Source of the DNA: Candidatus Fermentithermobacillaceae bacterium
GTDB lineage: Bacteria; Bacillota; Sulfobacillia; Fermentithermobacillales; Fermentithermobacillaceae
DNA length: 64,000 nt
NCBI GenBank assembly: GCA_012841375.1
Contig: DUUV01000047.1
Span: 1 to 64,000 of the forward strand
Reading direction: 5' to 3'
Part shown: one piece after another, positions 29,406 to 38,750 of the stretch
Numbering within the stretch: the first letter of the stretch is position 1
Layout: each line of letters opens with the position of its first letter
Translations under genes and position numbers: made by a program
The notes under the pieces: generated by a model
The model's database searches: none
What the model was told of the DNA's origin: nothing
What the model saw: the letters and a program-made list of their open reading frames with translations, nothing else

Positions 29406-30833
29406 GTGCCGGGGCTATCAACTATGAGTGACGAACGAGAGGTGTGGCAGATGTTCCGGTCAAGGGACGAGTACGCGGAGCCCTTCCGCATCAAAGTGGT
29501 GGAGATGCTCAGGGAGACTACCCGAGAAGAGCGCGAAACGCTGATCAAGGAAGCAGGATACAACGCTTTTTCTCTTCCCTCGGACGCAGTGTACATTGAC
29601 CTTCTGTCAGACAGCGGTACGTCGGCGATGTCCGACCGGCAGTGGGCAGGCCTCATGCTGGGTGACGAGGCGTATGCCGGGAGCCGGAATTACTTCAACC
29701 TGAAGGGATCAGTGAAGGATATCATGGGCTTCGACTTTGTCGCTCCGGCCCATCAGGGCAGGGGCGCCGAACACGTCCTCATGTCTGCCTTGGTTAAAGA
29801 GGGCGACAGGGTCCTGGGCAACATGCACTTTGACACCACCGAGGGGCACATTCTCCTGCGCGGGGCCGAACCTGTCAATTGCCTGGCTGAACAGGGCTAC
29901 AAGGTCGGCGAAGAGACATTGTTCAAAGGCGACTTTGACCTCAGGAGACTGGAGGACGAGATACAGAAGGACCCGCGGAAGGTGCCTTTCGTTCTTATCA
30001 CGGTCACCTGCAACAACAACGGTGGGCAGCCCGTCTCGATGAAGAACATCCGGGAGGTCAGCAAGATAGCCCGGAAATACGGTATCCCCGTGTTCTTCGA
30101 CGCGGCAAGGTTCGCCGAGAACTGTTGGTTCATAAAGCATCTGGAACCCGGCTACTCGGGCAAGACAATCCCTGAGATAGCCCGGGAGATGTTCTCCTAT
30201 GGCGACGGGTGTACGATGAGCGCGAAGAAAGATGCCCTGGTCAATATCGGCGGCCTCCTGGCTTTCCGGGATGAAGCCATGTACAGGAAGGCTTTGGAGT
30301 GGCAGATACCCTTCGAGGGGTTTGCGACCTACGGAGGGCTTGCCGGTCGCGACATGGAAGCCATGGCCCGCGGTCTCAGAGAGGTTATTGATGAGGCGTA
30401 TCTGGAGGAGCGAATCGGTCAAGTGAGGTATCTGGGCGACCTCCTCCTTAGGGCAGGCATACCCATCGTGAGGCCGACCGGCGGTCACGGGGTCTATATT
30501 GACGCCGCCGCCATGCTCCCACACCTCCCCAGGAAAGAGTTCCCTGCACAGGCCCTCGTTGTCGAACTGTACATCGAAGGCGGCATAAGAGGGGTTGAAT
30601 TGGGCGGGTGCGCCTTTGGCCGTGTGGACCCCGAGACAGGAGAGGACATCTGGCCGGCCCTTGAACTGGTCAGGCTGGCCGTGCCCCGGCGGGTGTATAC
30701 CGACAGACATATGGCCCAGGTGGCCAAAGCCCTATCCAGGGTGAAGGGGAGGGCATCGTCGGTTCGGGGCCTGAGAATCACCTATCAGGCCCCGGTGCTC
30801 AGGCACTTCACGGCCAAGTTTGAAAGGGTGTGA
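29406..30833 (+). CDS. Tryptophanase / tyrosine phenol-lyase family (beta-eliminating lyase)
   Basis: LLSDSGTSAMSDRQWAGLMLGDEAYAGSRNYF, FVAPAHQGRGAEHVL, MSAKKDALVNIGG; GTG start after GGAG. Confidence 0.9.
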   Translation: MPGLSTMSDEREVWQMFRSRDEYAEPFRIKVVEMLRETTREERETLIKEAGYNAFSLPSDAVYIDLLSDSGTSAMSDRQWAGLMLGDEAYAGSRNYFNLKGSVKDIMGFDFVAPAHQGRGAEHVLMSALVKEGDRVLGNMHFDTTEGHILLRGAEPVNCLAEQGYKVGEETLFKGDFDLRRLEDEIQKDPRKVPFVLITVTCNNNGGQPVSMKNIREVSKIARKYGIPVFFDAARFAENCWFIKHLEPGYSGKTIPEIAREMFSYGDGCTMSAKKDALVNIGGLLAFRDEAMYRKALEWQIPFEGFATYGGLAGRDMEAMARGLREVIDEAYLEERIGQVRYLGDLLLRAGIPIVRPTGGHGVYIDAAAMLPHLPRKEFPAQALVVELYIEGGIRGVELGGCAFGRVDPETGEDIWPALELVRLAVPRRVYTDRHMAQVAKALSRVKGRASSVRGLRITYQAPVLRHFTAKFERV

Positions 30834-30877
30834 GAAGCGGGGCTGCCGTCAGGCCCTTTTGGTGTGGGATGTGACAG

Positions 30878-31357
30878 CTACCGGCCGTCTGACGCGATCG
30901 ACGCAAGCACCGGACCCAGGGCTGCCCCAATCGCTAGGCCGGATCCCACCTGGACCACGTTCCCCAGGATTTCAGCCGGTACGGCAGCCGGCGAGTAGAG
31001 GACTGCTGTGCCCACCGCGTAGCCGGCGACGGTCCAGAGGCCGGCCATAGCCATGGATAAGATCCGGGTAGTTTTGGTCCTGCCGTGGCCCACTTTGCCG
31101 ACTGTCCATCCGGCCACTCCCTTGATGACGAAGGTCCATGGAGCCCACATGACGTAGCCGCCTACAAGGTCGGCCAAGGTTGAGCCCAGGGCGCCTGAGA
31201 CGGCTCCAAAGGAAGGTCCGAAGGCGAGTGCCGCCGCGTAGATGACTCCGTCTCCAAGATGGACGTAGCCTGTGGGTGTGGGCAATTTGAGATAGGCTGT
31301 GGCGACGGTGACGAGGGATGCAACCATCGCCAATAGAACAAGACGTCTCAGTTTCAT
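30878..31357 (-). CDS. ECF transporter S component, predicted riboflavin-specific
   Basis: 159-aa, ~5-6 TM; GYVHLGDGVIYAAAL; GALGSTLADLVGGYVMWAPWTFVIKG; directly downstream of an FMN riboswitch. Confidence 0.8.
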   Translation of the reverse strand: MKLRRLVLLAMVASLVTVATAYLKLPTPTGYVHLGDGVIYAAALAFGPSFGAVSGALGSTLADLVGGYVMWAPWTFVIKGVAGWTVGKVGHGRTKTTRILSMAMAGLWTVAGYAVGTAVLYSPAAVPAEILGNVVQVGSGLAIGAALGPVLASIASDGR

Positions 31358-31362
31358 ATTTA

Positions 31363-31510
31363 GTCTCCTCCCACTCGGACTGTAGCCGTCGGCGCCGGAA
31401 TCTCACCGGACTCAACCGCTGGTGCTGTCGGGCTCGCCTCGCTCAGTCCGGCCATGCCGGGAGGAGGAGGATTACCGCCGGTCGGGAATTTCATCCTGCC
31501 CCGAAGACGT
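31363..31510 (-). promoter_or_regulatory. FMN riboswitch (RFN element)
   Basis: Minus strand: TCTTCGGGGCAGGATGAAATTCCCGACCGGCGGTAATCC ... GAGCCCGAC ... TCCGGTGAGATTCCGGCGCCGACGGCTACAGTCCGAGTGGGAGGAGAC. Confidence 0.93.
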
Positions 31511-31673
31511 TTTGGATTGGAGACCATTATACCAAACATGGTGTGGTTCTCGGCAGCGCTTGGATGATATGATCGTTACCTGAGCGGGAGAAGTACCGGT
31601 CTCGGGTCTGCGAGCGAGAGATCCTTAGGCGCTTGGACCACGGTCCGGAGACGCTCGGCTGGAGGATTGGCCC

Positions 31674-32534
31674 ATGAAGTACCTGCGGGCAGACCAGATA
31701 GAGGCCCTTGTGAGAGATCTGTGCGTCAAGGCGGCCACAGAGCTTCCCGGCGACGTCGCCGTGGCGCTGCTTGCCGCTTCTCGCAGAGAGTCCAGTCCCC
31801 TTGGGTGTGAGGTTTTGGGGGCGATACTCAGAAATGCGGAGCTTGCCAGAAAGAACAGGATGCCCTTGTGCCAGGACACCGGCCTCACATATGTCTTTCT
31901 GGAGGTCGGGCAAGACCTCCATATCGATGGCGACATCAGGGAAGCCGTGACTAAAGGCGTAAGCAGAGGATACACCGAGGGTTACTTGAGGAAGTCGGTT
32001 GTCAGAGACCCTCTGTTCTGTAGAGAGAACACGGGGGACAATACACCCCCTGTCATCCACACCGATGTCGTCCCCGGATCCGACCTTGTGGTCACGGTAT
32101 TGCCGAAGGGGACGGGAAGCGAGAACATGAGCGCTGTGAAGATGCTTACACCGTCGGCTGGAATCGCGGGCGTTGAGGACTTCGTCCTTCAGACGGTGAG
32201 ACACGGAGCCCCCAATGCGTGCCCGCCCCTGGTAGTGGGGGTTGGTGTTGGGGGCATGATGGACACCGCCGCTCTCTTGGCAAAGAAAGCCCTTCTTAGA
32301 CCCGTGGGTCATTCCAACCCCGATTCTGAAATCGCCTTGATGGAGAGAAGGCTCCTTGCTGTCATTAACAACCTGGGAGTCGGGCCCGGCGGGTTCGGAG
32401 GCTCTACAACGGCCCTGGCTGTCCACATTGAGACATATCCGACCCATATCGGTGCGTTGCCCGTGGCTGTCAATCTTCAGTGTCACGCCGCCAGGCGCGC
32501 CACGGGAATTCTGAGGGGGTCGGACGGACCGTGA
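31674..32534 (+). CDS. Class I fumarate hydratase, alpha subunit (L(+)-tartrate dehydratase alpha-like)
   Basis: PLCQDTGLTYVFLEVG, HTDVVPGSDLVVTVLPKGTGSENMSAVKML, ACPPLVVGVGVGG. Confidence 0.9.
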   Translation: MKYLRADQIEALVRDLCVKAATELPGDVAVALLAASRRESSPLGCEVLGAILRNAELARKNRMPLCQDTGLTYVFLEVGQDLHIDGDIREAVTKGVSRGYTEGYLRKSVVRDPLFCRENTGDNTPPVIHTDVVPGSDLVVTVLPKGTGSENMSAVKMLTPSAGIAGVEDFVLQTVRHGAPNACPPLVVGVGVGGMMDTAALLAKKALLRPVGHSNPDSEIALMERRLLAVINNLGVGPGGFGGSTTALAVHIETYPTHIGALPVAVNLQCHAARRATGILRGSDGP

Positions 32535-33082
32535 GTGACGGTTTCTGGGAGGGCGCGCATAGGATAAGTGTCCCTCTCGTGGATGATTCGGCTCTCAGGC
32601 GCCTGAAGGCGGGCCGCAGAGTACTTCTCAGTGGAGTTGTCTACACCGCCAGAGACGCCGCCCACAAGAGGATGGTTGAGGCGCTGGAACAAGGCGATGA
32701 ACTGCCGATCGATCTGGCCGGTCAGGTGATCTACTACGCAGGTCCGTGTCCTCCCGCGCCCGGTCAAGTCATAGGTTCCCTTGGGCCGACTACCAGCGGG
32801 CGGATGGACGCCTACGCGCCCCGACTCTGCGCCGCAGGGCTCAGGGGCATGATAGGGAAGGGCCAGCGCTCGACGGCCGTGGTTCAGGCCATTGCCAGGT
32901 ACGGAGCGGTCTACTTCGTGACCATCGGTGGAGCCGGAGCGCTTCTATCGCAGGCGGTGCGAAAGGCTCAGGTTGTCGCATACGCCGATCTCGGCCCCGA
33001 GGCCGTGCACAGGCTGGAGATAGTCGACTTTCCGGCGCTGGTAGGTATAGATCCTCTCGGCCGCGACATGTATGATCGTTGA
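32531..33082 (+). CDS. Class I fumarate hydratase, beta subunit
   Basis: LLSGVVYTARDAAHKRM, YYAGPCPPAPGQVIGSLGPTTSGRMD; GTGA overlap with the alpha subunit. Confidence 0.9.
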   Translation: MSDGFWEGAHRISVPLVDDSALRRLKAGRRVLLSGVVYTARDAAHKRMVEALEQGDELPIDLAGQVIYYAGPCPPAPGQVIGSLGPTTSGRMDAYAPRLCAAGLRGMIGKGQRSTAVVQAIARYGAVYFVTIGGAGALLSQAVRKAQVVAYADLGPEAVHRLEIVDFPALVGIDPLGRDMYDR

Positions 33083-33135
33083 TGGTCTACAGGGCGATGG
33101 CCTGTAGACAATTTGCCGGGACGGAGGAACAGACG

Positions 33136-34359
33136 ATGACGCTCAGAGACGACGCATTGAAGCTGCACAGAGAGAACCGTGGGAAACTGGAGATAGTTGG
33201 CAAGGTTCCTCTCCGCGATAAACAAGACTTGACCCTGGCCTATACTCCGGGTGTCGCCGAGGCCTGCAAAGAGATCGCCAAGGACCCGGAGAAGGCTTAC
33301 GAATACACTTTCAAGGGAAACGTCATTGGAGTGGTATCGGACGGTACGGCGGTTCTGGGGCTGGGTGACATAGGTCCGGCAGGAGCGTTGCCGGTGATGG
33401 AGGGCAAGTCTCTCCTTTTCAAGGGGTTTGCGGGGATTGACGCTATACCTCTGTGTATCGCCAGCAAGGACGTAGACGAGATCGTCAAGTTCGTGAAGAT
33501 GCTTGAGCCTACCCTTGGCGGGGTAAACCTTGAGGACATTTCGGCGCCCAGGTGCTTCGAGATCGAGCGGCGGCTTAAGGCCGAGCTATCCATACCCGTC
33601 TTTCACGATGACCAGCACGGGACAGCCGTTGTGGTGCTATCTGCCCTCATTAACGCCCTCAGACTGGTAAAGAAAGACCTCTCACAGGTCCGGGTGGTCG
33701 TGAACGGGGCGGGAGCCGCAGGGATCGCCACGGCAAACCTCTTGATGGATGCCGGTGCCCGTGAGGCCATCGTGTGCGACAGGAGGGGCATCATCTATCC
33801 GGGGCGCCCCGACGGCATGAATCCTTTCAAAGAAGAGACTGCAAGGCGTGGCAACAAGAGCGGCATGACGGGCACTCTCGCTGACGCCTTAAAGGGCGCC
33901 GATGTCTTTGTGGGAGTGTCGGTCGCCGGCGCGGTCTCCCAGGAGATGGTGAGGTCCATGGCAAGCGGGGCGGTTGTCATCGCCATGGCGAACCCGGTCC
34001 CCGAGATCTTCCCCGATGAAGCCAAGGCCGCAGGCGCGGCTGTCGTAGGTACGGGCAGGTCGGACTTCCCGAACCAGGTGAACAACGTCTTGGCGTTCCC
34101 GGGTATACTCCGGGGGGCGCTGGACGCGAGAGCCACCGAGATTAACGAGGCCATGAAGGTTGCGGCCGCAGAAGCGATTGCCTCCTTGATCGGCCCTCAG
34201 GAGTTGAGCCCCGACTACGTTATCGTCGACCCCTTCGACAAGCGAGTAGGTCCGGCCGTGGCGAAAGCCGTGGCCAAGGCTGCCATTCAGTCCGGAGTCG
34301 CCCAGGTGAAGGTCGATCCGGAAGAAGTCCTGAGAAGGGTAGAGGAGATGGTCCGGTAG
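33136..34359 (+). CDS. NAD(P)-dependent malic enzyme
   Basis: TPGVAEACKEI, GDIGPAGALPVMEGK, FHDDQHGTAVVVLSAL, GAGAAGIA. Confidence 0.93.
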   Translation: MTLRDDALKLHRENRGKLEIVGKVPLRDKQDLTLAYTPGVAEACKEIAKDPEKAYEYTFKGNVIGVVSDGTAVLGLGDIGPAGALPVMEGKSLLFKGFAGIDAIPLCIASKDVDEIVKFVKMLEPTLGGVNLEDISAPRCFEIERRLKAELSIPVFHDDQHGTAVVVLSALINALRLVKKDLSQVRVVVNGAGAAGIATANLLMDAGAREAIVCDRRGIIYPGRPDGMNPFKEETARRGNKSGMTGTLADALKGADVFVGVSVAGAVSQEMVRSMASGAVVIAMANPVPEIFPDEAKAAGAAVVGTGRSDFPNQVNNVLAFPGILRGALDARATEINEAMKVAAAEAIASLIGPQELSPDYVIVDPFDKRVGPAVAKAVAKAAIQSGVAQVKVDPEEVLRRVEEMVR

Positions 34360-35196
34360 GTGAGGAGTCTGAGGATTCGGTCTCGCTCCCCCGAGGTTTG
34401 TCTCGCAGTGTGCTTGCTGGTGATTTTCATTCTTACCTTGGCGGGATGCGGGCGCCGGGGAGCCGATCCTTCCGGTTCCATCACCTTGGCCGGTTCCACG
34501 TCCGTTCAGCCTTTTGTCGAGATGCTCGCCGAGGAATACGCCAAGAGCTATCCTGACCGTTCGCCTGTCAACGTACAAGGCGGTGGGTCCAGCGCAGGCG
34601 CTCGCGCGGCGCTGTCCGGTACGGCGCACATAGGGATGATGTCCCGGGGTCTGGCGGAGGATGAAAGCGAGCTCACTCCCACGGTTATGGCAGAGGACGC
34701 CCTGGTCCTCATTGTCCACCCGATAAATACGGTGACCGGCCTCACCAAAGACCAGATCCGCCGCATATTCTCAGGCAGTATAACGGATTGGGAAGAAGTC
34801 GGCGGGCCGCCGGGCACGATCCACGTTGTCAGCAGAGAGGAAGGCTCCGGGACTCGCGGGGCTTTCGACGAACTCATCATGGAGGGCGACGACGTGATGC
34901 CCCGCGCGATAGTACAGGACTCCAACGGCGCGGTCCGCGAGACCATCGCGGGCGACCGGATGGCTATGGGATACGTTTCTCTGGGACTTGTGGATGAGCG
35001 GGTCAAAGCGATCAAGGTGGACGGTGTCGAGGCTTCGGTTGAGAACGTCAGGAGACGCGAGTATACCTTGGTGCGTCCGTTTCTTTTGGTTGTGAAAGGA
35101 GAATACGCCCCCGGCGCCAGGGAGTTCGTTGATTTCGTGCTGAGCGATGAAGGCCGGCGCATTCTCAGAGACGAGGGATTGGTTCCCCCGGAATGA
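34360..35196 (+). CDS. pstS: Phosphate ABC transporter substrate-binding lipoprotein
   Basis: LTLAGCG lipobox, ITLAGSTSVQPFVE, GGGSSAGARAA, REEGSGTRGAFDE; GTG start abuts the malic enzyme stop. Confidence 0.85.
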   Translation: MRSLRIRSRSPEVCLAVCLLVIFILTLAGCGRRGADPSGSITLAGSTSVQPFVEMLAEEYAKSYPDRSPVNVQGGGSSAGARAALSGTAHIGMMSRGLAEDESELTPTVMAEDALVLIVHPINTVTGLTKDQIRRIFSGSITDWEEVGGPPGTIHVVSREEGSGTRGAFDELIMEGDDVMPRAIVQDSNGAVRETIAGDRMAMGYVSLGLVDERVKAIKVDGVEASVENVRRREYTLVRPFLLVVKGEYAPGAREFVDFVLSDEGRRILRDEGLVPPE

Positions 35197-35318
35197 GGGT
35201 CGAGATTGAACCGTTGATGGCGCGGGAGCCGGAACGGGACCCTGGGAGGCGGCCCGTGGAGCGGGAGATGAATGCGGAGATGACGACGGAGATGGCGACG
35301 GAGATGGCGACGGGATGA
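35193..35318 (+). CDS. Putative 41-aa linker ORF between pstS and pstC
   Basis: MRVEIEPLMAREPERDPGRRPVEREMNAEMTTEMATEMATG*; ATGA overlaps at both ends. Confidence 0.4.
   Translation: MRVEIEPLMAREPERDPGRRPVEREMNAEMTTEMATEMATG
35268..35314 (+). repeat. 12-bp tandem repeat GGAGATGRCGAC (3 copies) immediately before pstC
   Basis: GCGGAGATGACGACGGAGATGGCGACGGAGATGGCGACGGGATG. Confidence 0.9.
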
Positions 35319-36157
35319 GCCGGAAGGAGAAGTTCGCGGAGATCGCGCTTACAGTGGTGGGCCTCACTTCAGTGGCTGTGCTTGCCCTCATCATCTTCTT
35401 CATTTTCAAGGAAGGTTCTCCGGCCCTGGCTCACGTGGGGCTTGGACGGTTCGTCGGCGGCACCAGATGGTCTCCGGGCAAGGGACAGTTCGGCATCCTG
35501 CCCATGATCGTGGGGTCGTTCTTCGTGACTTTCGGCGCTCTCTTGACCGGTGTGCCCTTGGGTCTGGGATGCGCCCTCTACCTCTCCGAGTTCGCCCCGA
35601 GGAAGACGGCGGCGGTCCTCAAGCCGCTGGTCGAGATATTGGCGGGGATCCCCTCGGTGGTGTTCGGGTTCATCGGCCTGACCGTCATCGTCCCTCTGAT
35701 TAGAGACCATCTGGGAGGACCCGGTTTTTCGGTCCTGGCTTCCGCGATTGTCTTGGGCGTGATGATACTTCCCACCATGGTGAGCATATCGTACGACGCC
35801 TTGAGGGCGGTGCCCCAAGTCTATCGCGAAGGTATGCTGGCGGTCGGCGCGAACCAGTGGCAGACCGTGACCTCCGTTGTCTTGCCCGCGGCAAGACCGG
35901 GTATTCTCGCCGCAGGCATCCTCTCCATGGGTAGGGCGGTGGGAGAGACCATGGCCGTGATCATGGTCGCGGGCAACGCCACGATCATCCCGGTATCCTT
36001 CCTCGACCCCGTGAGGACGCTTACCTCCAATATCGCCCTTGAGATGGGATACGCCACCGGACTGCACCGTCAGGCGTTGTTCGCCACCGGCATCGTCCTT
36101 TTCGTCATCATCGGGGCGCTGAACATCCTGGCAAGGGCGTTTATTAGAAGCAGATAG
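35315..36157 (+). CDS. pstC: Phosphate ABC transporter permease
   Basis: GVPLGLGCALYLSEFAP, EILAGIPSVVFGFIGL, ALRAVPQVYREGMLAVGANQWQT. Confidence 0.9.
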   Translation: MSRKEKFAEIALTVVGLTSVAVLALIIFFIFKEGSPALAHVGLGRFVGGTRWSPGKGQFGILPMIVGSFFVTFGALLTGVPLGLGCALYLSEFAPRKTAAVLKPLVEILAGIPSVVFGFIGLTVIVPLIRDHLGGPGFSVLASAIVLGVMILPTMVSISYDALRAVPQVYREGMLAVGANQWQTVTSVVLPAARPGILAAGILSMGRAVGETMAVIMVAGNATIIPVSFLDPVRTLTSNIALEMGYATGLHRQALFATGIVLFVIIGALNILARAFIRSR

Positions 36158-36169
36158 GAGCGGCAGGCA

Positions 36170-37063
36170 ATGACACCATCTTCAGGTTCGGGCCGGGTTT
36201 CCGGTCTTGACGTCGCCCGGCGGCCGGAGAGGAAACCGGGCAGGCTTGGGATGGCGCTGGTGCGGGCATCGGCGTTCTTGACTGTCGCAGTGCTCGTCTT
36301 CATCATCGGCTATGTCCTGGTGCGGGGGGCGAGAGTCCTGACGCCCCGGTTCCTCCTGGGATTTCCCGAAAAGATGGGCCGCGAAGGAGGCATATACCCG
36401 AGCATCGTCGGTACCTTCGTTCTCACGTCTCTCAGCGTCGCCATCGCGGCTCCCCTCGGCATTGGCACGGCGGTCTTCCTCACCGAGTACACCAGCGAGG
36501 GCCTTTTTTCGCGGATCGTGCGGTTCGGCACCGAGAGCCTGGCAGGTATCCCGTCGATCATATTTGGGCTCTTTGGCTTCCTGTTCTTCGTCATACGGCT
36601 GGGGATGGGTTGGTCCATACTCTCGGGTTCCTTGACTCTGGCCGCGATGATGCTGCCTACCATCGTGAGGACTTCAGAGGAGTCTCTGAGGTCGGTGCCG
36701 GACATCTACAGAGAGACAGCCTATGCCTTGGGCGCAAGCAGGTGGCAGACGGTCACGTCGGTAGTCCTTCCATCGGCGGTACCGGGCATTGTCACCGGGG
36801 TTATCTTGGCCATGGGCAGGGCTGTCGGGGAGACAGCCGCGGTCATATTCACCGCAGGGTCTTCCCTGAGGTTGCCGGGCTCAATCTTCGATCCGGTGAG
36901 GACCCTCCCGGTTCACTTCTACATACTGGCCAGAGAAGGCATTTCCCTTGAGAACGCTTACGGGACCGCGGCGGTACTCATCATAGCGGTCCTCTTGGTT
37001 GACTTCGCGGCTTACTACACACTTCACCGAGTCTCAAAGAGGCGCTCGGTGACCGGGAGGTGA
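36170..37063 (+). CDS. pstA: Phosphate ABC transporter permease
   Basis: APLGIGTAVFLTEYT, ESLAGIPSIIFGLFGF, SLRSVPDIYRETAYALGASRWQT. Confidence 0.9.
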   Translation: MTPSSGSGRVSGLDVARRPERKPGRLGMALVRASAFLTVAVLVFIIGYVLVRGARVLTPRFLLGFPEKMGREGGIYPSIVGTFVLTSLSVAIAAPLGIGTAVFLTEYTSEGLFSRIVRFGTESLAGIPSIIFGLFGFLFFVIRLGMGWSILSGSLTLAAMMLPTIVRTSEESLRSVPDIYRETAYALGASRWQTVTSVVLPSAVPGIVTGVILAMGRAVGETAAVIFTAGSSLRLPGSIFDPVRTLPVHFYILAREGISLENAYGTAAVLIIAVLLVDFAAYYTLHRVSKRRSVTGR

Positions 37064-37067
37064 GGAG

Positions 37068-37862
37068 ATGCGAGAGAACCCCGGTGAAGAAGACCGGAAT
37101 TCTGGCCAAGTGCCAAAGGTCCGGGCCGAAGGATTTTCCTTCTTCTACGGCAAGGTGGAGGCGCTCAGGTCGCTGGATCTGTCTGTCCCCGAGAACTCAC
37201 TCCTCACCATAATGGGGCCTACCGGGAGCGGGAAGACCACCTTTCTAAAGGCGCTGAACAGGCTGAACGACAGGGTGCAGGGGACACACCACACGGGTTC
37301 GCTCCTCCTCAATGGCGAGGATGTTTACGGGAAAGGCGTAGACGTAGCGGACCTGAGAAGGCGTGTAGGGATGGTCTTCGCTCTGCCGGTGCCGTTGCCC
37401 ATGTCCATCTACGAGAATGTAGCGTTCGGACCGAGGAAGCAGGGCATCTCGTCCAAGAAGCGACTTGACGAGATCGTGGAGAAGGCTTTGGTCTCCGCTG
37501 CCATCTGGGATGAAGTAAAGGATAGGCTGGACTCGTCCGCAGAGAAACTCTCAGGCGGCCAGCAGCAGAGGCTTTCGCTGGCCAGAGTGCTGGCCGTCGA
37601 GCCTGAGGTCATCCTCCTGGACGAACCGACATCGGGGCTGGACCCCCTTTCGACCATGAAGATCGAGGAACTCCTCCGGGTCTTGTCGCGGAGCTACACA
37701 GTCATTTTGGTGACCCACAACCCGGTTCAGGCCGCAAGAGTCCAGGGCGAAGTCGCTTTCTTCTACATGGGTGAGCTTGTCGAGAAGGGACCGGCCTCGT
37801 CCATGTTTGTCCGGCCCAAGGACAAGAGGACTGAAGACTACATAACGGGTAAGTTCGGTTAG
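37068..37862 (+). CDS. pstB: Phosphate ABC transporter ATP-binding protein, copy 1 (Q-loop Gln to Ala)
   Basis: GPTGSGKTTFLKALNRLND, GMVFALPVPLPMSIYENVAFG, LSGGQQQRLSLAR, LLDEPTSGLD. Confidence 0.9.
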   Translation: MRENPGEEDRNSGQVPKVRAEGFSFFYGKVEALRSLDLSVPENSLLTIMGPTGSGKTTFLKALNRLNDRVQGTHHTGSLLLNGEDVYGKGVDVADLRRRVGMVFALPVPLPMSIYENVAFGPRKQGISSKKRLDEIVEKALVSAAIWDEVKDRLDSSAEKLSGGQQQRLSLARVLAVEPEVILLDEPTSGLDPLSTMKIEELLRVLSRSYTVILVTHNPVQAARVQGEVAFFYMGELVEKGPASSMFVRPKDKRTEDYITGKFG

Positions 37863-37879
37863 GTGTTGATTCCCGGGCT

Positions 37880-38713
37880 GTGGGCGCAACAAGTCTTGAC
37901 GGATGTGATGGTTTGAAGGATTGGAATGATGTGAGGGACGTGGCCGGGGAGGCCGGAGGCGCGGTCAAAGTCGAGGCCAAGGGCTTCCGGCTGTACTACG
38001 GGGAGTTTCAGGCACTCAAAGGTCTTGATGCCGCGTTTCCCGACAAGAGCATAACGGCCATCATCGGCCCCTCGGGTTGCGGGAAGTCTACTTTCCTCCG
38101 GAGCATCAACCGGATGAACGACCTCATTGAAGGAGTACGGGTGGCGGGCGAGATAGTGTATGGGGGGAAGAACATCTACGACCCGTCTGTCGATCTCACG
38201 TGGCTCAGATCCCGGATCGGGATGGTCTTTCAGCGGCCCGTTGCTTTTCCGTTGTCCATCTATGACAATGTTGCTTGCGCCCCCAGGGTTCAAGGGATAA
38301 CCAAAAAGAGCGAGCTCGACCAGATTGTCGAGAGAAGCCTGAAGGGCGTAGGACTCTGGGATGATGTGAAGGACGACTTACGGAAGCCCGCCGGTGGGCT
38401 TTCCCTCGGCAATCAGCAGAAACTGTGCATCGCCCGGGCCATTTCCACCAATCCGGATGTCATATTGCTGGACGAACCGGCGTCGGCGCTGGACCCTATG
38501 GCCACGCTCCGGCTGGAGGACCTAATGTGGGAACTTCGCGAAAACTACTGTCTGGTGATCGTGACCCACAACATGCAGCAGGCGTCGAGGGCCTCCGACT
38601 ACACGATGTTCATGCTGGACGGTGAGATTGTTGAGATGGGTCATACCAGGCAGGTCTTCACGAACCCGAGGGACCCCAGAACCGAGAGATACGTAACAGG
38701 AAAATTGGTCTAG
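37880..38713 (+). CDS. pstB: Phosphate ABC transporter ATP-binding protein, copy 2 (signature LSLGN)
   Basis: GPSGCGKSTFLRSINRMND, GMVFQRPVAFPLSIYDNVA, LSLGNQQKLCIAR, LLDEPASALD. Confidence 0.9.
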   Translation: MGATSLDGCDGLKDWNDVRDVAGEAGGAVKVEAKGFRLYYGEFQALKGLDAAFPDKSITAIIGPSGCGKSTFLRSINRMNDLIEGVRVAGEIVYGGKNIYDPSVDLTWLRSRIGMVFQRPVAFPLSIYDNVACAPRVQGITKKSELDQIVERSLKGVGLWDDVKDDLRKPAGGLSLGNQQKLCIARAISTNPDVILLDEPASALDPMATLRLEDLMWELRENYCLVIVTHNMQQASRASDYTMFMLDGEIVEMGHTRQVFTNPRDPRTERYVTGKLV

Positions 38714-38750
38714 GAGCGGAGAACCTAGGTTCTGAAAGGACGGGACTCGT

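Noticed and set aside
29709-30710. 333-aa minus-strand ORF
   Set aside because: Antisense to the well-conserved tryptophanase family gene.
34771-35409. 212-aa minus-strand ORF with SPSPSPSPSS run
   Set aside because: Antisense reading through pstS and the 12-bp repeat; the repeat explains the low-complexity run.
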